DNA of 64,000 nucleotides from Clostridia bacterium. GTDB lineage: Bacteria; Bacillota; Clostridia; Lachnospirales; Lachnospiraceae. The notes under the pieces were generated by a model. The model worked only from the letters and a program-made list of their open reading frames with translations. It was not told the origin of the DNA and did not search any database. Location: NCBI GenBank assembly GCA_009929525.1, contig SAAH01000007.1, positions 1-64,000 of the forward strand, in the 5' to 3' direction. Shown piece after piece: positions 26,540 to 35,173 of the stretch; the stretch's first letter is position 1; every line of letters begins with the position of its first letter. Made by a program: the position numbers and the translations under genes.

Positions 26540-28519
26540 ATGAAATCAGAGAAAGGAATAACGGAAAACAGTACAAGAGAATGTAAGATAAAATATATAG
26601 TTGGAATCATAATGTCGTTGCTTGTGATTGGAGTTATCTTATTTGTCCTTTTGAAATTAGTAAAACCGGAAGAAAGTGCCATCAGTCTTATTGAGACAAA
26701 GTCAGAATCTCATGACTGGAGTTTTGAGATATTGGATGATCAGGGGAACAGAGATATACAGCCGGGATTCGAGGAAGAATATATCATGGACTTTGGTTCT
26801 GAGACTGCCAAAGCAATCAGGGCGAAACGCATTATGACAGAAGAACTGGAATATGCTTCGCTTCGTTTTTACCCGTATAGTGGGGTAGGGATTGAAGTTT
26901 TTTTTGATGGTGAGATCGCATACAGTGATTTTCAGACGAATGAGCGTGACGAAGATGGATATCTGATCCTTGGAGAGGAAGAACGAAATAAAAGTTATCT
27001 GTTGGATACTGCGGGACGACAGGTCCGGGTTTCACTGCCGGTAGATTATAGGGGGATGGAACTTACGATCATCACGTATTTTTCGGATTCTGCGTTTCAG
27101 ATAAGCCCCGAATTCCCGCTGCTCGGCAATGATGAGACGGATTGGGGATTGCCTGTGGCAGATGTGGTTTTTCCGATTGTCGAACTTACGATATGTGCAA
27201 TTCTGGCAATCTTATTGTGCGGAATATTGGTTGGGGGCATCAAACGTGGACAGGCCGATTACCGGGTCTACCTGTTGATCTTATTCTTTTTGCTGTGGTT
27301 TTTAGATAAAGCGTGTATGTCGTTAGTAGGCTCTTATAGCGGTATGGACCAATCCTTCCTTTCTGTACTTCAGGGGCTTTATGTTACGCCTGTGGTGATG
27401 TATGTGGCGTTAGGCCTTAACGGATGGAAAAAGTATGTTTTGTTTATCTGTTCGGCTATCCAATTTGCATGTGATGCAGGAAGACAGTTTATTAATTGGA
27501 AAAGCAGTGATTTCATTACGTTGGGAGAAAACGGGCAGACGATGATATTGCTTTTGGTCCTGTTAGTCATATTGTCAGCCATAGAATATTTTCCGTATAA
27601 AAAGATATGGAAAAAATATGCCCGATGGGAAAATATCCTGCTTCTGGCAAGTGTGTGTATCGGATGTGTAATGCTGTACTCGATGGAAACAGAAGGAAAT
27701 GTGATGCAGTATTTTATCAATGTTTGGTTTGGTATGCGGATGGGGAACTTTGTGCCGGTCGTTCAGCTGGTCACATCAGTAATATCGGCGATGATCATAT
27801 TCCTTTTGATCATAAAGATGGCAAAAACTACAGTGAGGATGCAGCAGACGGTGAATGTCCTTGCAGAACGGGAACATTTCGCTATGGAGAATCTGGAAAT
27901 ACAAAGACAGTCCGAAGAAAAGACAAGGGCATTTCGTCATGAAATGAATCACCATATGGCGGCGGTAAGTACATTTTTGAAAGAAAATGATATCAAGCGG
28001 GCCCAAGAGTACATTGGTGTGATCACGAAGGAACTGAATGATCTTCCAAAGGGATCTTATAGTACGAATAGTATGATCAATGCTATCGTAGGAAGATATT
28101 TTGAAAAGGCGAAACAAGCTGGGATCCGGGTGCAGCATCGGATATCAGTTCCGGAAAAACTGGCGATCGAAGACCGGGATTTATGCGTACTGCTGAATAA
28201 TATGCTGGAAAATGCAGTGGAGGCGTGTGAACGTATGCCACAGAAAAGTGATAAACATCTGTGTTTGTCAATTAACTTTGAAAAAAACTTTTTGTTTATC
28301 AGCTGTAGAAATAGTACCGGTGAAGTGATGATGGGATCAGACGAATCAACATTTCCTACAATGAAAAAAGAGAAAGAAAAACATGGCTACGGAATGGCAG
28401 CCATGGAAAAGATTGCAGAAAAATATAATAGCATTTTAAAAATTGAGTTGTATCCAGGAGAATTTTCAGTGAAAACCAATCTGTTCCTGGATCAGAAAAG
28501 AAAGCTTAACGATAATTAA
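26540..28519 (+). CDS. Membrane sensor histidine kinase, 7TM with GHKL domain
   Basis: 659 residues from ATG 26540 (GGGGAGG 11 bases upstream; an earlier ATG at 26513 has no ribosome site). One membrane helix (about 18-40) is followed by an outside domain of about 170 residues, seven membrane helices (about 220-430; a 7TMR-DISM-like plan), and a short coiled coil. The kinase part has phospho-acceptor FRHEMNHHM (H467), N-box NNMLENAVEACER and the G-box GYGMAAMEKIAEKY. This HPK10-type core pairs with LytTR regulators. Its partner gene ends on the opposite strand with overlapping stop codons (28516-28519). The stimulus is unknown; a carbohydrate or lipid is possible from the DISM plan. Confidence 0.9.
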   Translation: MKSEKGITENSTRECKIKYIVGIIMSLLVIGVILFVLLKLVKPEESAISLIETKSESHDWSFEILDDQGNRDIQPGFEEEYIMDFGSETAKAIRAKRIMTEELEYASLRFYPYSGVGIEVFFDGEIAYSDFQTNERDEDGYLILGEEERNKSYLLDTAGRQVRVSLPVDYRGMELTIITYFSDSAFQISPEFPLLGNDETDWGLPVADVVFPIVELTICAILAILLCGILVGGIKRGQADYRVYLLILFFLLWFLDKACMSLVGSYSGMDQSFLSVLQGLYVTPVVMYVALGLNGWKKYVLFICSAIQFACDAGRQFINWKSSDFITLGENGQTMILLLVLLVILSAIEYFPYKKIWKKYARWENILLLASVCIGCVMLYSMETEGNVMQYFINVWFGMRMGNFVPVVQLVTSVISAMIIFLLIIKMAKTTVRMQQTVNVLAEREHFAMENLEIQRQSEEKTRAFRHEMNHHMAAVSTFLKENDIKRAQEYIGVITKELNDLPKGSYSTNSMINAIVGRYFEKAKQAGIRVQHRISVPEKLAIEDRDLCVLLNNMLENAVEACERMPQKSDKHLCLSINFEKNFLFISCRNSTGEVMMGSDESTFPTMKKEKEKHGYGMAAMEKIAEKYNSILKIELYPGEFSVKTNLFLDQKRKLNDN

Positions 28520-29229
28520 GTATGATATTTGTTCGCGTAATCAATCAGGCTGTTTTGTAAATCCTTGTACCGTACCTTCCCGATAGGCAGAGACTGGCCG
28601 GAAGAAATCCATACTGTGTAGCGGGAGATACCGGTCACATGAGCAAGATTGATCAGATAACTTTTATGGGAACGAAAGAAAGAGTATGGAGAAAGCAAAA
28701 CTTCCATCTCCTTCAACGTTCCGGAATAAGGAATCGTTTTTCCTGAAAGAGTATGAATGGAAATGTCATGTCCATAAGTTTCTATATATAAAATCTCATC
28801 TACAGATAGGGTAACAAGTCCTTCAGGAATCTGAAATACCAGTTTTTGAGGAACATGTTTCGCCATAAAACGATCCAGCGCTTCAGCGAGTTTATCAGAT
28901 AAAGAGGATTTTACTATATAATGAAGAGCTGTCACATCATAGCCGTCCAGTGCATAGTCATCTGTGGAGGAAACAAAGATAATATCTGTTTTGATCCCTT
29001 TTTGACGCATCTGTCGGGCGAAGGCAATCCCATTATCCTGCAAGATCAAAATATCTAAAAAAATCAGATCAAATACCGTGTCATTTTCGATGGCGGATAA
29101 AAAAGATGGAATATCCGGGTAGTAGGTCAGCATATAATCTATAGATTTCTGTTGACATATAGTTTTGAGCTGCTGGGCAAATGCAGAGGCAAAGAACTGA
29201 TCGTCGTCACAAAGCGCTAGTTGGTACAT
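28516..29229 (-). CDS. LytTR-family response regulator
   Basis: 237 residues. The receiver domain has the acidic pocket C-D8-D9-D10, phospho-acceptor D59 (LIFLDIL) and K107. A LytTR DNA-binding domain (about 130-237) has LYIETYGHDISIHT and FFRSHKSYLINLAHV. It is convergent with its presumed kinase, sharing four bases. A minus-strand extended -10 TGATATAAT lies at about 29289-29281, and the LytTR site at 29331 is farther upstream, so self-control is possible. It is the only intact LytTR protein in the window and so the likely reader of the three repeat pairs. Confidence 0.92.
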   Translation of the reverse strand: MYQLALCDDDQFFASAFAQQLKTICQQKSIDYMLTYYPDIPSFLSAIENDTVFDLIFLDILILQDNGIAFARQMRQKGIKTDIIFVSSTDDYALDGYDVTALHYIVKSSLSDKLAEALDRFMAKHVPQKLVFQIPEGLVTLSVDEILYIETYGHDISIHTLSGKTIPYSGTLKEMEVLLSPYSFFRSHKSYLINLAHVTGISRYTVWISSGQSLPIGKVRYKDLQNSLIDYANKYHT

Positions 29230-29330
29230 GGCAGTTACCGCCTTTCATAAATTAATGGTAATGTGCTAAACAATGGTTTTATTATATCAGAAAATACACT
29301 CTGAGGGAACCTTATAATAGTAAGAAAATT

Positions 29331-29399
29331 CCCGTTTGTGCATTGTGAGCGTCCGTTTGTGCAAAAATATTGAAAGAGCAGAGCGTTTTGTGGTATGGT
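29331..29399 (+). promoter_or_regulatory. LytTR-type site 2 and promoter (small-protein genes)
   Basis: CCCGTTTGTGC (29331) and TCCGTTTGTGC (29352) lie 21 bp apart, with TGTGAG between. TTGAAA (29370-29375) and an extended -10 TGG-TATGGT (29391-29399) follow; the -10 box lies 41 bp after the second core. Repeats just above the -35 box are the normal position for activation by AgrA/VirR-like regulators. Confidence 0.75.
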
Positions 29400-29448
29400 A
29401 TCATCTACAGAGAAGTCACAATAAAATGCTGAGAGATAGGATGATGAT

Positions 29449-29619
29449 ATGGAGAATAAGGGCATTATTAAAAATGATCATAAAGAAGAATACAAGATTA
29501 CCATTACACAGGAAGAAGATGAGATGTGGAGTGGAAACTTAGAATATAAAGGGATTTCCCAAACATTCGAGAGCGATTTGGAATTGATACGGTTGATGGA
29601 CAAGCTTACAAAAAAGTAA
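29449..29619 (+). CDS. Small acidic protein of unknown function
   Basis: 56 residues, ATG 29449 with AGG eight bases upstream, stop at 29617-29619. The sequence is rich in Glu/Asp/Lys, has no signal peptide, membrane helix or cysteine, and suggests a beta hairpin (YKITITQ, then LEYKGISQTF) followed by an amphipathic helix (SDLELIRLMDKLTKK). It is the first gene below LytTR site 2, with the zinc-ribbon-like gene 29 bases after it. I do not recognise a family. Confidence 0.65.
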   Translation: MENKGIIKNDHKEEYKITITQEEDEMWSGNLEYKGISQTFESDLELIRLMDKLTKK

Positions 29620-29648
29620 AGTGATCTGTTTTGGCGAGAGGTGTCAGG

Positions 29649-29894
29649 ATGAGAACAAAAAAGAAGGAAATAGAGCATCATACATGGTGCAGGGAGTGCG
29701 TAAATAAAAATCTACATTTGGACTTAAGAAATGAAGACTGTATCTACCTTCGTTTTCCTTATGTGTGTGAATCCTGCAAAAAAACAGGCAATATTGTCAA
29801 GGACATTCGGTGGTGGAAGAAATACAAATTGATAAAAGCAGGAAAAAATGGGGTTGGAAATAATAAAACGGGCAAGATTATACATAGTAATTAA
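29649..29894 (+). CDS. Small zinc-ribbon-like protein of unknown function
   Basis: 81 residues from ATG 29649 (weak GTCAGG upstream; a TTG at 29631 would add six residues). It has two CxxC knuckles, WCREC and CESC, about 25 residues apart, the spacing of a zinc ribbon or treble clef. A basic, Trp-containing C-terminal half follows (DIRWWKKYKLIKAGKN), which suggests nucleic-acid or protein binding. It lies in the transcript started at LytTR site 2 and 55 bases before the GH31 gene. I do not recognise a named family. Confidence 0.65.
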   Translation: MRTKKKEIEHHTWCRECVNKNLHLDLRNEDCIYLRFPYVCESCKKTGNIVKDIRWWKKYKLIKAGKNGVGNNKTGKIIHSN

Positions 29895-29948
29895 GCAAAA
29901 AACCTGTATAATGAAAGTAACTATATGATCGATACAGGAGGAGAAGAT

Positions 29949-31454
29949 ATGGTAGTAGATGTCTTAGCACAGGAAGTATGGTATGGGGGAAATACATGGG
30001 GGTCTTCGGATGGTCCTATAAAATATAAAGAAGGCAGGAAGATTGATCTTCGGGGAAATCAAACACCAAATCAGTCAGTTCCGCTCCTTGTGTCAAATAA
30101 AGGGAGATATCTGTGGGGAGAAAATGGTTTTTGTCTCACATTTAAAAATGATCAGATAGAAACGGACAGGGAGATCACGATTGGGACAGGATATGAAAAT
30201 CTAAAAGGAGCTTATCTTGCCGCGAAGGACAAGCATTTTCCATTTCAACAGATCCATCTTAGCAGAAAGTTTGTGGAAACGCCTGTTTATAACACATGGA
30301 TAGAGCTTACTTTTGATCAAAATGAAAAAGATGTACTCACATACGCTGGGGACATTCTTGCAAATGATTTGCCGGCGGGAATATTGATGATCGATGATGG
30401 ATGGTCCGATTACTATGGAAAGTGGACTTTTAATGCCGAGAGCTTTCCTTCACCAAAGAAGATGTTGGATAAACTGCATGAGATGGGATTTTCAGTGATG
30501 CTGTGGATCTGCCCATTTATCACACCTGATACAAAAGAATATCGGGAAACCAGAGACTGCGGTTATCTTATAACGACCAAAGAGGGAAAACCATTGATCA
30601 CGGAATGGTGGAATGGATATTCAGCAGCTTTAGACCTTTCGAATCCAGATGCGTGTGAATGGCTTAAAAACCAATTGGGTCATTTGCAGGAGATTGGTGT
30701 GGATGGCTTCAAGTTCGATGCGGGAGACAGTATTTATTATCCGAAAGATATGGTGACAAAAGGAAATGTCTCGCCGGATGAGATGAGTTATCTTTGGTGT
30801 AAGTTTGGTGAGAACTATGAATATAATGAATTTCGTGCAGCCTGGAGGGCAGGCGGAATGTCTCTGATGCAAAGACTTTGTGATAAACCCCATGATTGGA
30901 GCAAAGAAGGATTCAGTGCCTTGATACCAGATACCCTTACCCAGGGAATCCTTGGTATGCCGTTTTCAAGTCCAGACATGATCGGAGGCGGGGAATATCT
31001 GAACTTCTGGGCCAATATAGACAATCTGGATGAAGAGCTTTTTGTCAGATATGCTCAGATATCCAGTATGATGCCAGTGACGCAGTTTTCAGCGGCACCA
31101 TGGAGAGTACTGAAAAAAGAAAACTTTGAAAAAGTATTGGAATGCATGAAAATAAGACAGCATCATCAGTCATATTTTGTACAGTGTTGGGAGAATGCGG
31201 TGCAGACTGGTGAACCCATCATACGTTACATGGAATATGCCTATCCCCATTGCGGAGCAGAAGAAATCATCGATCAGTTTATGGTTGGGGATAAACTTCT
31301 GGTAGCACCCGTTTGTGAAAAGGGAAAAGAAAGCAGAAGTGTATGGTTACCGGAGGGAATATGGGAAACAGAGGATGGAAGCAGAATCGTTGGCGGTGAG
31401 AGTATGGAGATTAAAGAAGGCAGCGAGGGTGGAATCCTTTTGTGGAGGATATAG
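29949..31454 (+). CDS. Glycoside hydrolase family 31 enzyme
   Basis: 501 residues from ATG 29949, with AGGAGG seven bases upstream. A beta-sandwich N-terminal part is followed by a (beta/alpha)8 barrel. Motifs are VYNTWIELTFDQNEKDVLTYA, GILMIDDGW, VMLWICPFITPD, the nucleophile in DGFKFDAGD (D257), and SSPDMIGGGEY with a candidate acid/base D343. GH31 enzymes are mostly alpha-glucosidases or related alpha-glycosidases; the exact sugar is not clear. There is no signal peptide, so it acts inside the cell. A TATAAT at about 29908 may provide its own start, otherwise it is read from LytTR site 2. Confidence 0.87.
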   Translation: MVVDVLAQEVWYGGNTWGSSDGPIKYKEGRKIDLRGNQTPNQSVPLLVSNKGRYLWGENGFCLTFKNDQIETDREITIGTGYENLKGAYLAAKDKHFPFQQIHLSRKFVETPVYNTWIELTFDQNEKDVLTYAGDILANDLPAGILMIDDGWSDYYGKWTFNAESFPSPKKMLDKLHEMGFSVMLWICPFITPDTKEYRETRDCGYLITTKEGKPLITEWWNGYSAALDLSNPDACEWLKNQLGHLQEIGVDGFKFDAGDSIYYPKDMVTKGNVSPDEMSYLWCKFGENYEYNEFRAAWRAGGMSLMQRLCDKPHDWSKEGFSALIPDTLTQGILGMPFSSPDMIGGGEYLNFWANIDNLDEELFVRYAQISSMMPVTQFSAAPWRVLKKENFEKVLECMKIRQHHQSYFVQCWENAVQTGEPIIRYMEYAYPHCGAEEIIDQFMVGDKLLVAPVCEKGKESRSVWLPEGIWETEDGSRIVGGESMEIKEGSEGGILLWRI

Positions 31455-31482
31455 GTAAAATAAATATGGTAAAGCCTTACAT

Positions 31483-31529
31483 AAAAAAGACAACTTGTGC
31501 GGGAAAGTCCTGCACAAGTTGTCTTTTTT
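31483..31529. terminator. Bidirectional intrinsic terminator
   Basis: A six-A run and AGACAACTTGTGC, an 11-base loop, then the exact reverse complement and six T. The 18-bp arms 31483-31500 and 31512-31529 are perfect. It serves both the GH31 gene and the convergent kinase-like gene. Confidence 0.9.
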
Positions 31530-31579
31530 GGTGTCTCTGATCTGCTGTATATAGATAGCATCTTATCTGAGCAGAAAAA

Positions 31580-32176
31580 TCACATATCTTCATACATTGC
31601 TTTTAGCATACGTACGATTTGCGGTGGGGTGAACCGGCTGCTGTCGATACAAAGATCATATTGTCCCATATCCAGCCATTTTTCATCTGTATAATATTCG
31701 TAGTAGTAGCGCCGTTCCTTATCTATTTTTTTGATCATATTCGCAGCACTCTTTTCTGTGCGTTCCAGTCGATTGACTACAGTTTTTACCCGATGATCGA
31801 ATGGAGCATGGATAAATATACTGCTGCACTGATCTCGCAGGATATGATTGGCACAGCGCCCGATGATGACACAATCTTCTTGTTTGGCAATGGAACGGAT
31901 GATTTCGCTCTCAGCCTGAAAAAGAACATCGTTCATTGGGTAAAAGTGGTATTGCGGTTCCATCAACATGGGATCATTGATGGGATAGCGCCACTGACTT
32001 GCACGCTTTTCATCTACTTTTAGAAGTTCATCATAAGGAATTCCTTTTTTTTCACTGGCGATCCGAATAAGTTCTTTATCATAATAATGAATTCCAAGCT
32101 CTTCAGCCAGGATTTTCCCCAGATGTCTTCCGTTACTTCCGTACATTCGATTGATGGTTATGACCTTTCCTGCCAT
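31580..32176 (-). CDS. Cytidylate kinase-like family protein
   Basis: 198 residues matching the PF13189-type group: ITINRMYGSNGRHLGKILAEELGIHYYDKELI near the start (a P-loop-like GSNGRHLG variant), DCVIIGRCANHIL in the middle, and an RRYYYEYYTDEKWLD region late. Members are common in Firmicutes, but the phosphoryl acceptor is usually unproven. It is separated from its neighbours by a bidirectional terminator and a divergent promoter region. Confidence 0.82.
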   Translation of the reverse strand: MAGKVITINRMYGSNGRHLGKILAEELGIHYYDKELIRIASEKKGIPYDELLKVDEKRASQWRYPINDPMLMEPQYHFYPMNDVLFQAESEIIRSIAKQEDCVIIGRCANHILRDQCSSIFIHAPFDHRVKTVVNRLERTEKSAANMIKKIDKERRYYYEYYTDEKWLDMGQYDLCIDSSRFTPPQIVRMLKAMYEDM

Positions 32177-32363
32177 AATTGTCGCCTCCCTTTAGCTATT
32201 GATATTGTCCGACCTATATTTATATACATTATAACAAAATACTCTGAAAATTTCCATATATTGTATAAAAATTTAGAAAAATATAAGGAATCATTTGTCG
32301 GGGTGTACGAAATTTGAAAAATGGGTTATAATAACAGAGAAAATTGTTTTAGGAGGAAAAATC

Positions 32364-33353
32364 ATGTTGAAAATATTATTTTACGATACAAAAAGTTACG
32401 ATAAAGAATCATTTGAAAGCAAGAGGGGCGAATATCCAGATATCCAGATTGATTATTTGAAGTCTGAACTGGCGCCAAATACAGCTAAACTGGCAAAGGG
32501 ATACGATGCCATCTGTGCATTTGTAAGCAGTGAGGTGGGAACACAGACGATAGAAATCCTTCATGAGTGTGGGGTGAAACTGATTCTTATGCGCTGCGCA
32601 GGATTTAATAATGTAGACATTGATAAAGCAAATGAGTGTCAGATCAAGGTTATGCGTGTACCGGGATATTCACCGGAGGCTGTAGCAGAGCATGCGATGG
32701 CGCTGGCGCTGGCAGCAAGCCGCCGTATTCATAAGGCTTATGTTCGTGTGAGAGAGAACGATTTTAGCCTTGGAGGAATGCTGGGTCTGAACCTTTATCA
32801 GAAGACGGCAGGAATCGTTGGAACTGGTAAGATAGGTGCGGCGATGGCACGTATTTGTCATGGATTTGGAATGAAAGTCATTGCTTATGATAAGTATGAG
32901 AATCCGAGCCTTGATTTTGTCACTTATGTAACAATGGATGAACTGCTGGCACAGAGTGATCTGATTTCTCTTCATTGTCCGCTGATGGATGACACCTATC
33001 ACTTAGTTAATATTGAGACAATAAAGAAGATGAAAGATGGAGTGATCCTTGTCAATACATCCCGTGGCGGTCTGGTGAAAACAGAAGATCTGATCGAGGG
33101 AATCCGTGCAAGAAAGTTCTTTGCAGTCGGTTTGGATGTATACGAGGAAGAAAAGAAAAATGTATTTGAAGACCGTTCAGACGAGATTATGGAAAGCTCC
33201 ATAACAGCTCGTCTGTTGTCCTTCCCGAATGTAGTGATCACATCTCATCAGGGATTCTTTACCCACGAGGCATTGTCAGCGATCAGCGAGACTACTTTGA
33301 ATAATGCAATGGCGTTTATAAAAGGTGAGACTACAGGAAATGAAGTAGAATAA
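32364..33353 (+). CDS. D-2-hydroxyacid dehydrogenase, D-lactate dehydrogenase type
   Basis: 329 residues from ATG 32364 (AGGAGG upstream; the frame is open from 32295 but without a ribosome site). The NAD-binding GIVGTGKIGAAMARI motif, catalytic Arg in NTSRGGLV, Glu in DVYEEE and His in SHQGFFT are all present. Length and the EEEKKNVFED region fit LdhA-like D-lactate dehydrogenases. It is followed after 12 bases by an IlvD/Edd-family gene, so a different 2-keto acid substrate is possible. A TATAAT lies at 32327-32332. Confidence 0.9.
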   Translation: MLKILFYDTKSYDKESFESKRGEYPDIQIDYLKSELAPNTAKLAKGYDAICAFVSSEVGTQTIEILHECGVKLILMRCAGFNNVDIDKANECQIKVMRVPGYSPEAVAEHAMALALAASRRIHKAYVRVRENDFSLGGMLGLNLYQKTAGIVGTGKIGAAMARICHGFGMKVIAYDKYENPSLDFVTYVTMDELLAQSDLISLHCPLMDDTYHLVNIETIKKMKDGVILVNTSRGGLVKTEDLIEGIRARKFFAVGLDVYEEEKKNVFEDRSDEIMESSITARLLSFPNVVITSHQGFFTHEALSAISETTLNNAMAFIKGETTGNEVE

Positions 33354-33365
33354 GAGGAAAAAAGT

Positions 33366-35087
33366 ATGGAGTACAGAAGTCAAAGATTGCGGCAGATCGC
33401 ACCGGAGCTTGATCCATTAAGGCTGGGTACCGGATGGAAAAAGGAAGATTTGGGAAAGATACAGATATTGATAGAAAGTTCATTTGGTGACAGCCATCCG
33501 GGAAGTGTCCATCTTCTGGAATTGGCCGAAGAGGCAAAAGCAGGTGCTGCTATGGAAGGCGGGCATGGCGCCAGATATTTTTGTACGGATATATGTGACG
33601 GAGAGGCACAGGGGCATGATGGAATCAACTATTCCCTCGCCTCCCGGGATATGATGACAAACATGATGGAGATCCATGCAAATGCAACTCCATTTGACGG
33701 AGGGGTATTTATCGCCAGCTGCGATAAAAGTATGCCGGCTCATCTGATGGCGATAGGAAGAATTAATATTCCTTCTATCGCGATAGCAGGCGGTGTGATG
33801 GATGCCGGTCCGGATCTTTTGACTCTGGAGCAGATCGGAGCCTACCATGCAATGTATGAAAGAGGCGAGATCACAGAAGAGAAAATGGAGTATTACAAGC
33901 AAAATGCGTGTCCTTCTTGTGGTGCCTGCTCGTTTATGGGAACTGCATCTACGATGCAGATCATGGCAGAAGCGTTGGGTCTGGCACTTCCAGGCAGTGC
34001 ATTGTTACCGGCCACGAGTCAGGAACTTAGGGAATATGCAAGGGAAGCAGGACGACAGTCCGTACGCCTTGCCAGGATGAACCTGACTCCGGATAAGATC
34101 GTGACAAAAGAAGCTTTTGAAAATGCGATCATGGTACATGCAGCAATCTCAGGCTCTACGAATTCACTCCTGCATCTTCCGGCAATCGCAAAAGAGTTTG
34201 GTGTGGAGATAGACAGTGATACCTTCGATCGGCTTCATAGAGGTGCTCATTATCTATTGGACATCCGACCGGCAGGTCGATGGCCTGCTCAGTATTTTTA
34301 CTATGCGGGCGGTGTTCCAAGGATCATGGAAGAAATCAGATCTATGCTTCACCTTGATGTTTTGACCGTTACGGGAAAAACTTTAGGCGAAAATCTGGAC
34401 GAATTAAAGAAAAATGGTTATTATGAAAAAGGACAGAAATATCTGGAAGAAATTGGATTAAAAAGAGAAGATGTGATACGTTCTTTTGATGATGCATTTG
34501 GAACTGATGGAAGCATTGCGATCTTAAAGGGCAATCTGGCACCGGAGGGAGCAGTTGTTAAGCATACAGTTGTTCCAAAAGAAATGTTTGAAGCAGTCCT
34601 TCGGGCACGCCCTTTTGACTGTGAAGAGGACGCGATCCATGCAGTCCTGACACATGAGATCAAACCGCAGGATGCGGTGATCATCCGGTACGAGGGTCCA
34701 AAGGGAAGTGGTATGCCGGAGATGTTCTATACCACAGAGGCGATAGCATCGGATGCCGAGCTTGGTGCTTCTATTGCACTGCTGACAGACGGAAGATTTT
34801 CGGGAGCATCTAAAGGGCCGGCTGTGGGACATATTTCTCCAGAAGCAGCCCAGGGCGGTCCGATCGCTCTGGTGGAAGAAGGCGATTTGATACACCTGAG
34901 TATTTCCCATAGAAAATTAGAGATTGTAGGAATCCATGGGGAAGAAATGTCGCCGGAGGAAGTAGAAAAGGTTTTGGAAGAAAGAAGAGCCGCTTGGCAG
35001 CCGAAACCGGGAAAATATGAAGATGGTGTTATGAAGATATTTGCAGACCGGGCAGTGTCCGCAATGAAGGGCGGATATATGGAGTAG
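33366..35087 (+). CDS. IlvD/Edd-family dehydratase
   Basis: 573 residues. Cluster-binding cysteines are in ICDGEAQGHDGINYSL, ASCDKSMPAHLMA and NACPSCGACSFMGTASTMQ. TDGRFSGASKGPAVGHISPEA is the family C-terminal signature. IlvD makes 2-keto acids in branched-chain amino-acid synthesis, while relatives dehydrate sugar acids. No ilv genes are nearby and the partner gene is a 2-hydroxyacid dehydrogenase, so a sugar-acid or hydroxy-acid role is as likely as true IlvD. It is translated 12 bases after the dehydrogenase. Confidence 0.85.
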   Translation: MEYRSQRLRQIAPELDPLRLGTGWKKEDLGKIQILIESSFGDSHPGSVHLLELAEEAKAGAAMEGGHGARYFCTDICDGEAQGHDGINYSLASRDMMTNMMEIHANATPFDGGVFIASCDKSMPAHLMAIGRINIPSIAIAGGVMDAGPDLLTLEQIGAYHAMYERGEITEEKMEYYKQNACPSCGACSFMGTASTMQIMAEALGLALPGSALLPATSQELREYAREAGRQSVRLARMNLTPDKIVTKEAFENAIMVHAAISGSTNSLLHLPAIAKEFGVEIDSDTFDRLHRGAHYLLDIRPAGRWPAQYFYYAGGVPRIMEEIRSMLHLDVLTVTGKTLGENLDELKKNGYYEKGQKYLEEIGLKREDVIRSFDDAFGTDGSIAILKGNLAPEGAVVKHTVVPKEMFEAVLRARPFDCEEDAIHAVLTHEIKPQDAVIIRYEGPKGSGMPEMFYTTEAIASDAELGASIALLTDGRFSGASKGPAVGHISPEAAQGGPIALVEEGDLIHLSISHRKLEIVGIHGEEMSPEEVEKVLEERRAAWQPKPGKYEDGVMKIFADRAVSAMKGGYME

Positions 35088-35173
35088 GTTGGAGAGGTTC
35101 TGTTTGGGAAATATCCCAGACAACTGCGAGTTTTTGCTATACAGAAATATAAGAGAAAAGTGCAGGGGATAAG

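Noticed and set aside
29881-29948. Separate promoter for the GH31 gene at TATAAT 29908
   Set aside because: No matching -35 box was found; mentioned only as a possibility.
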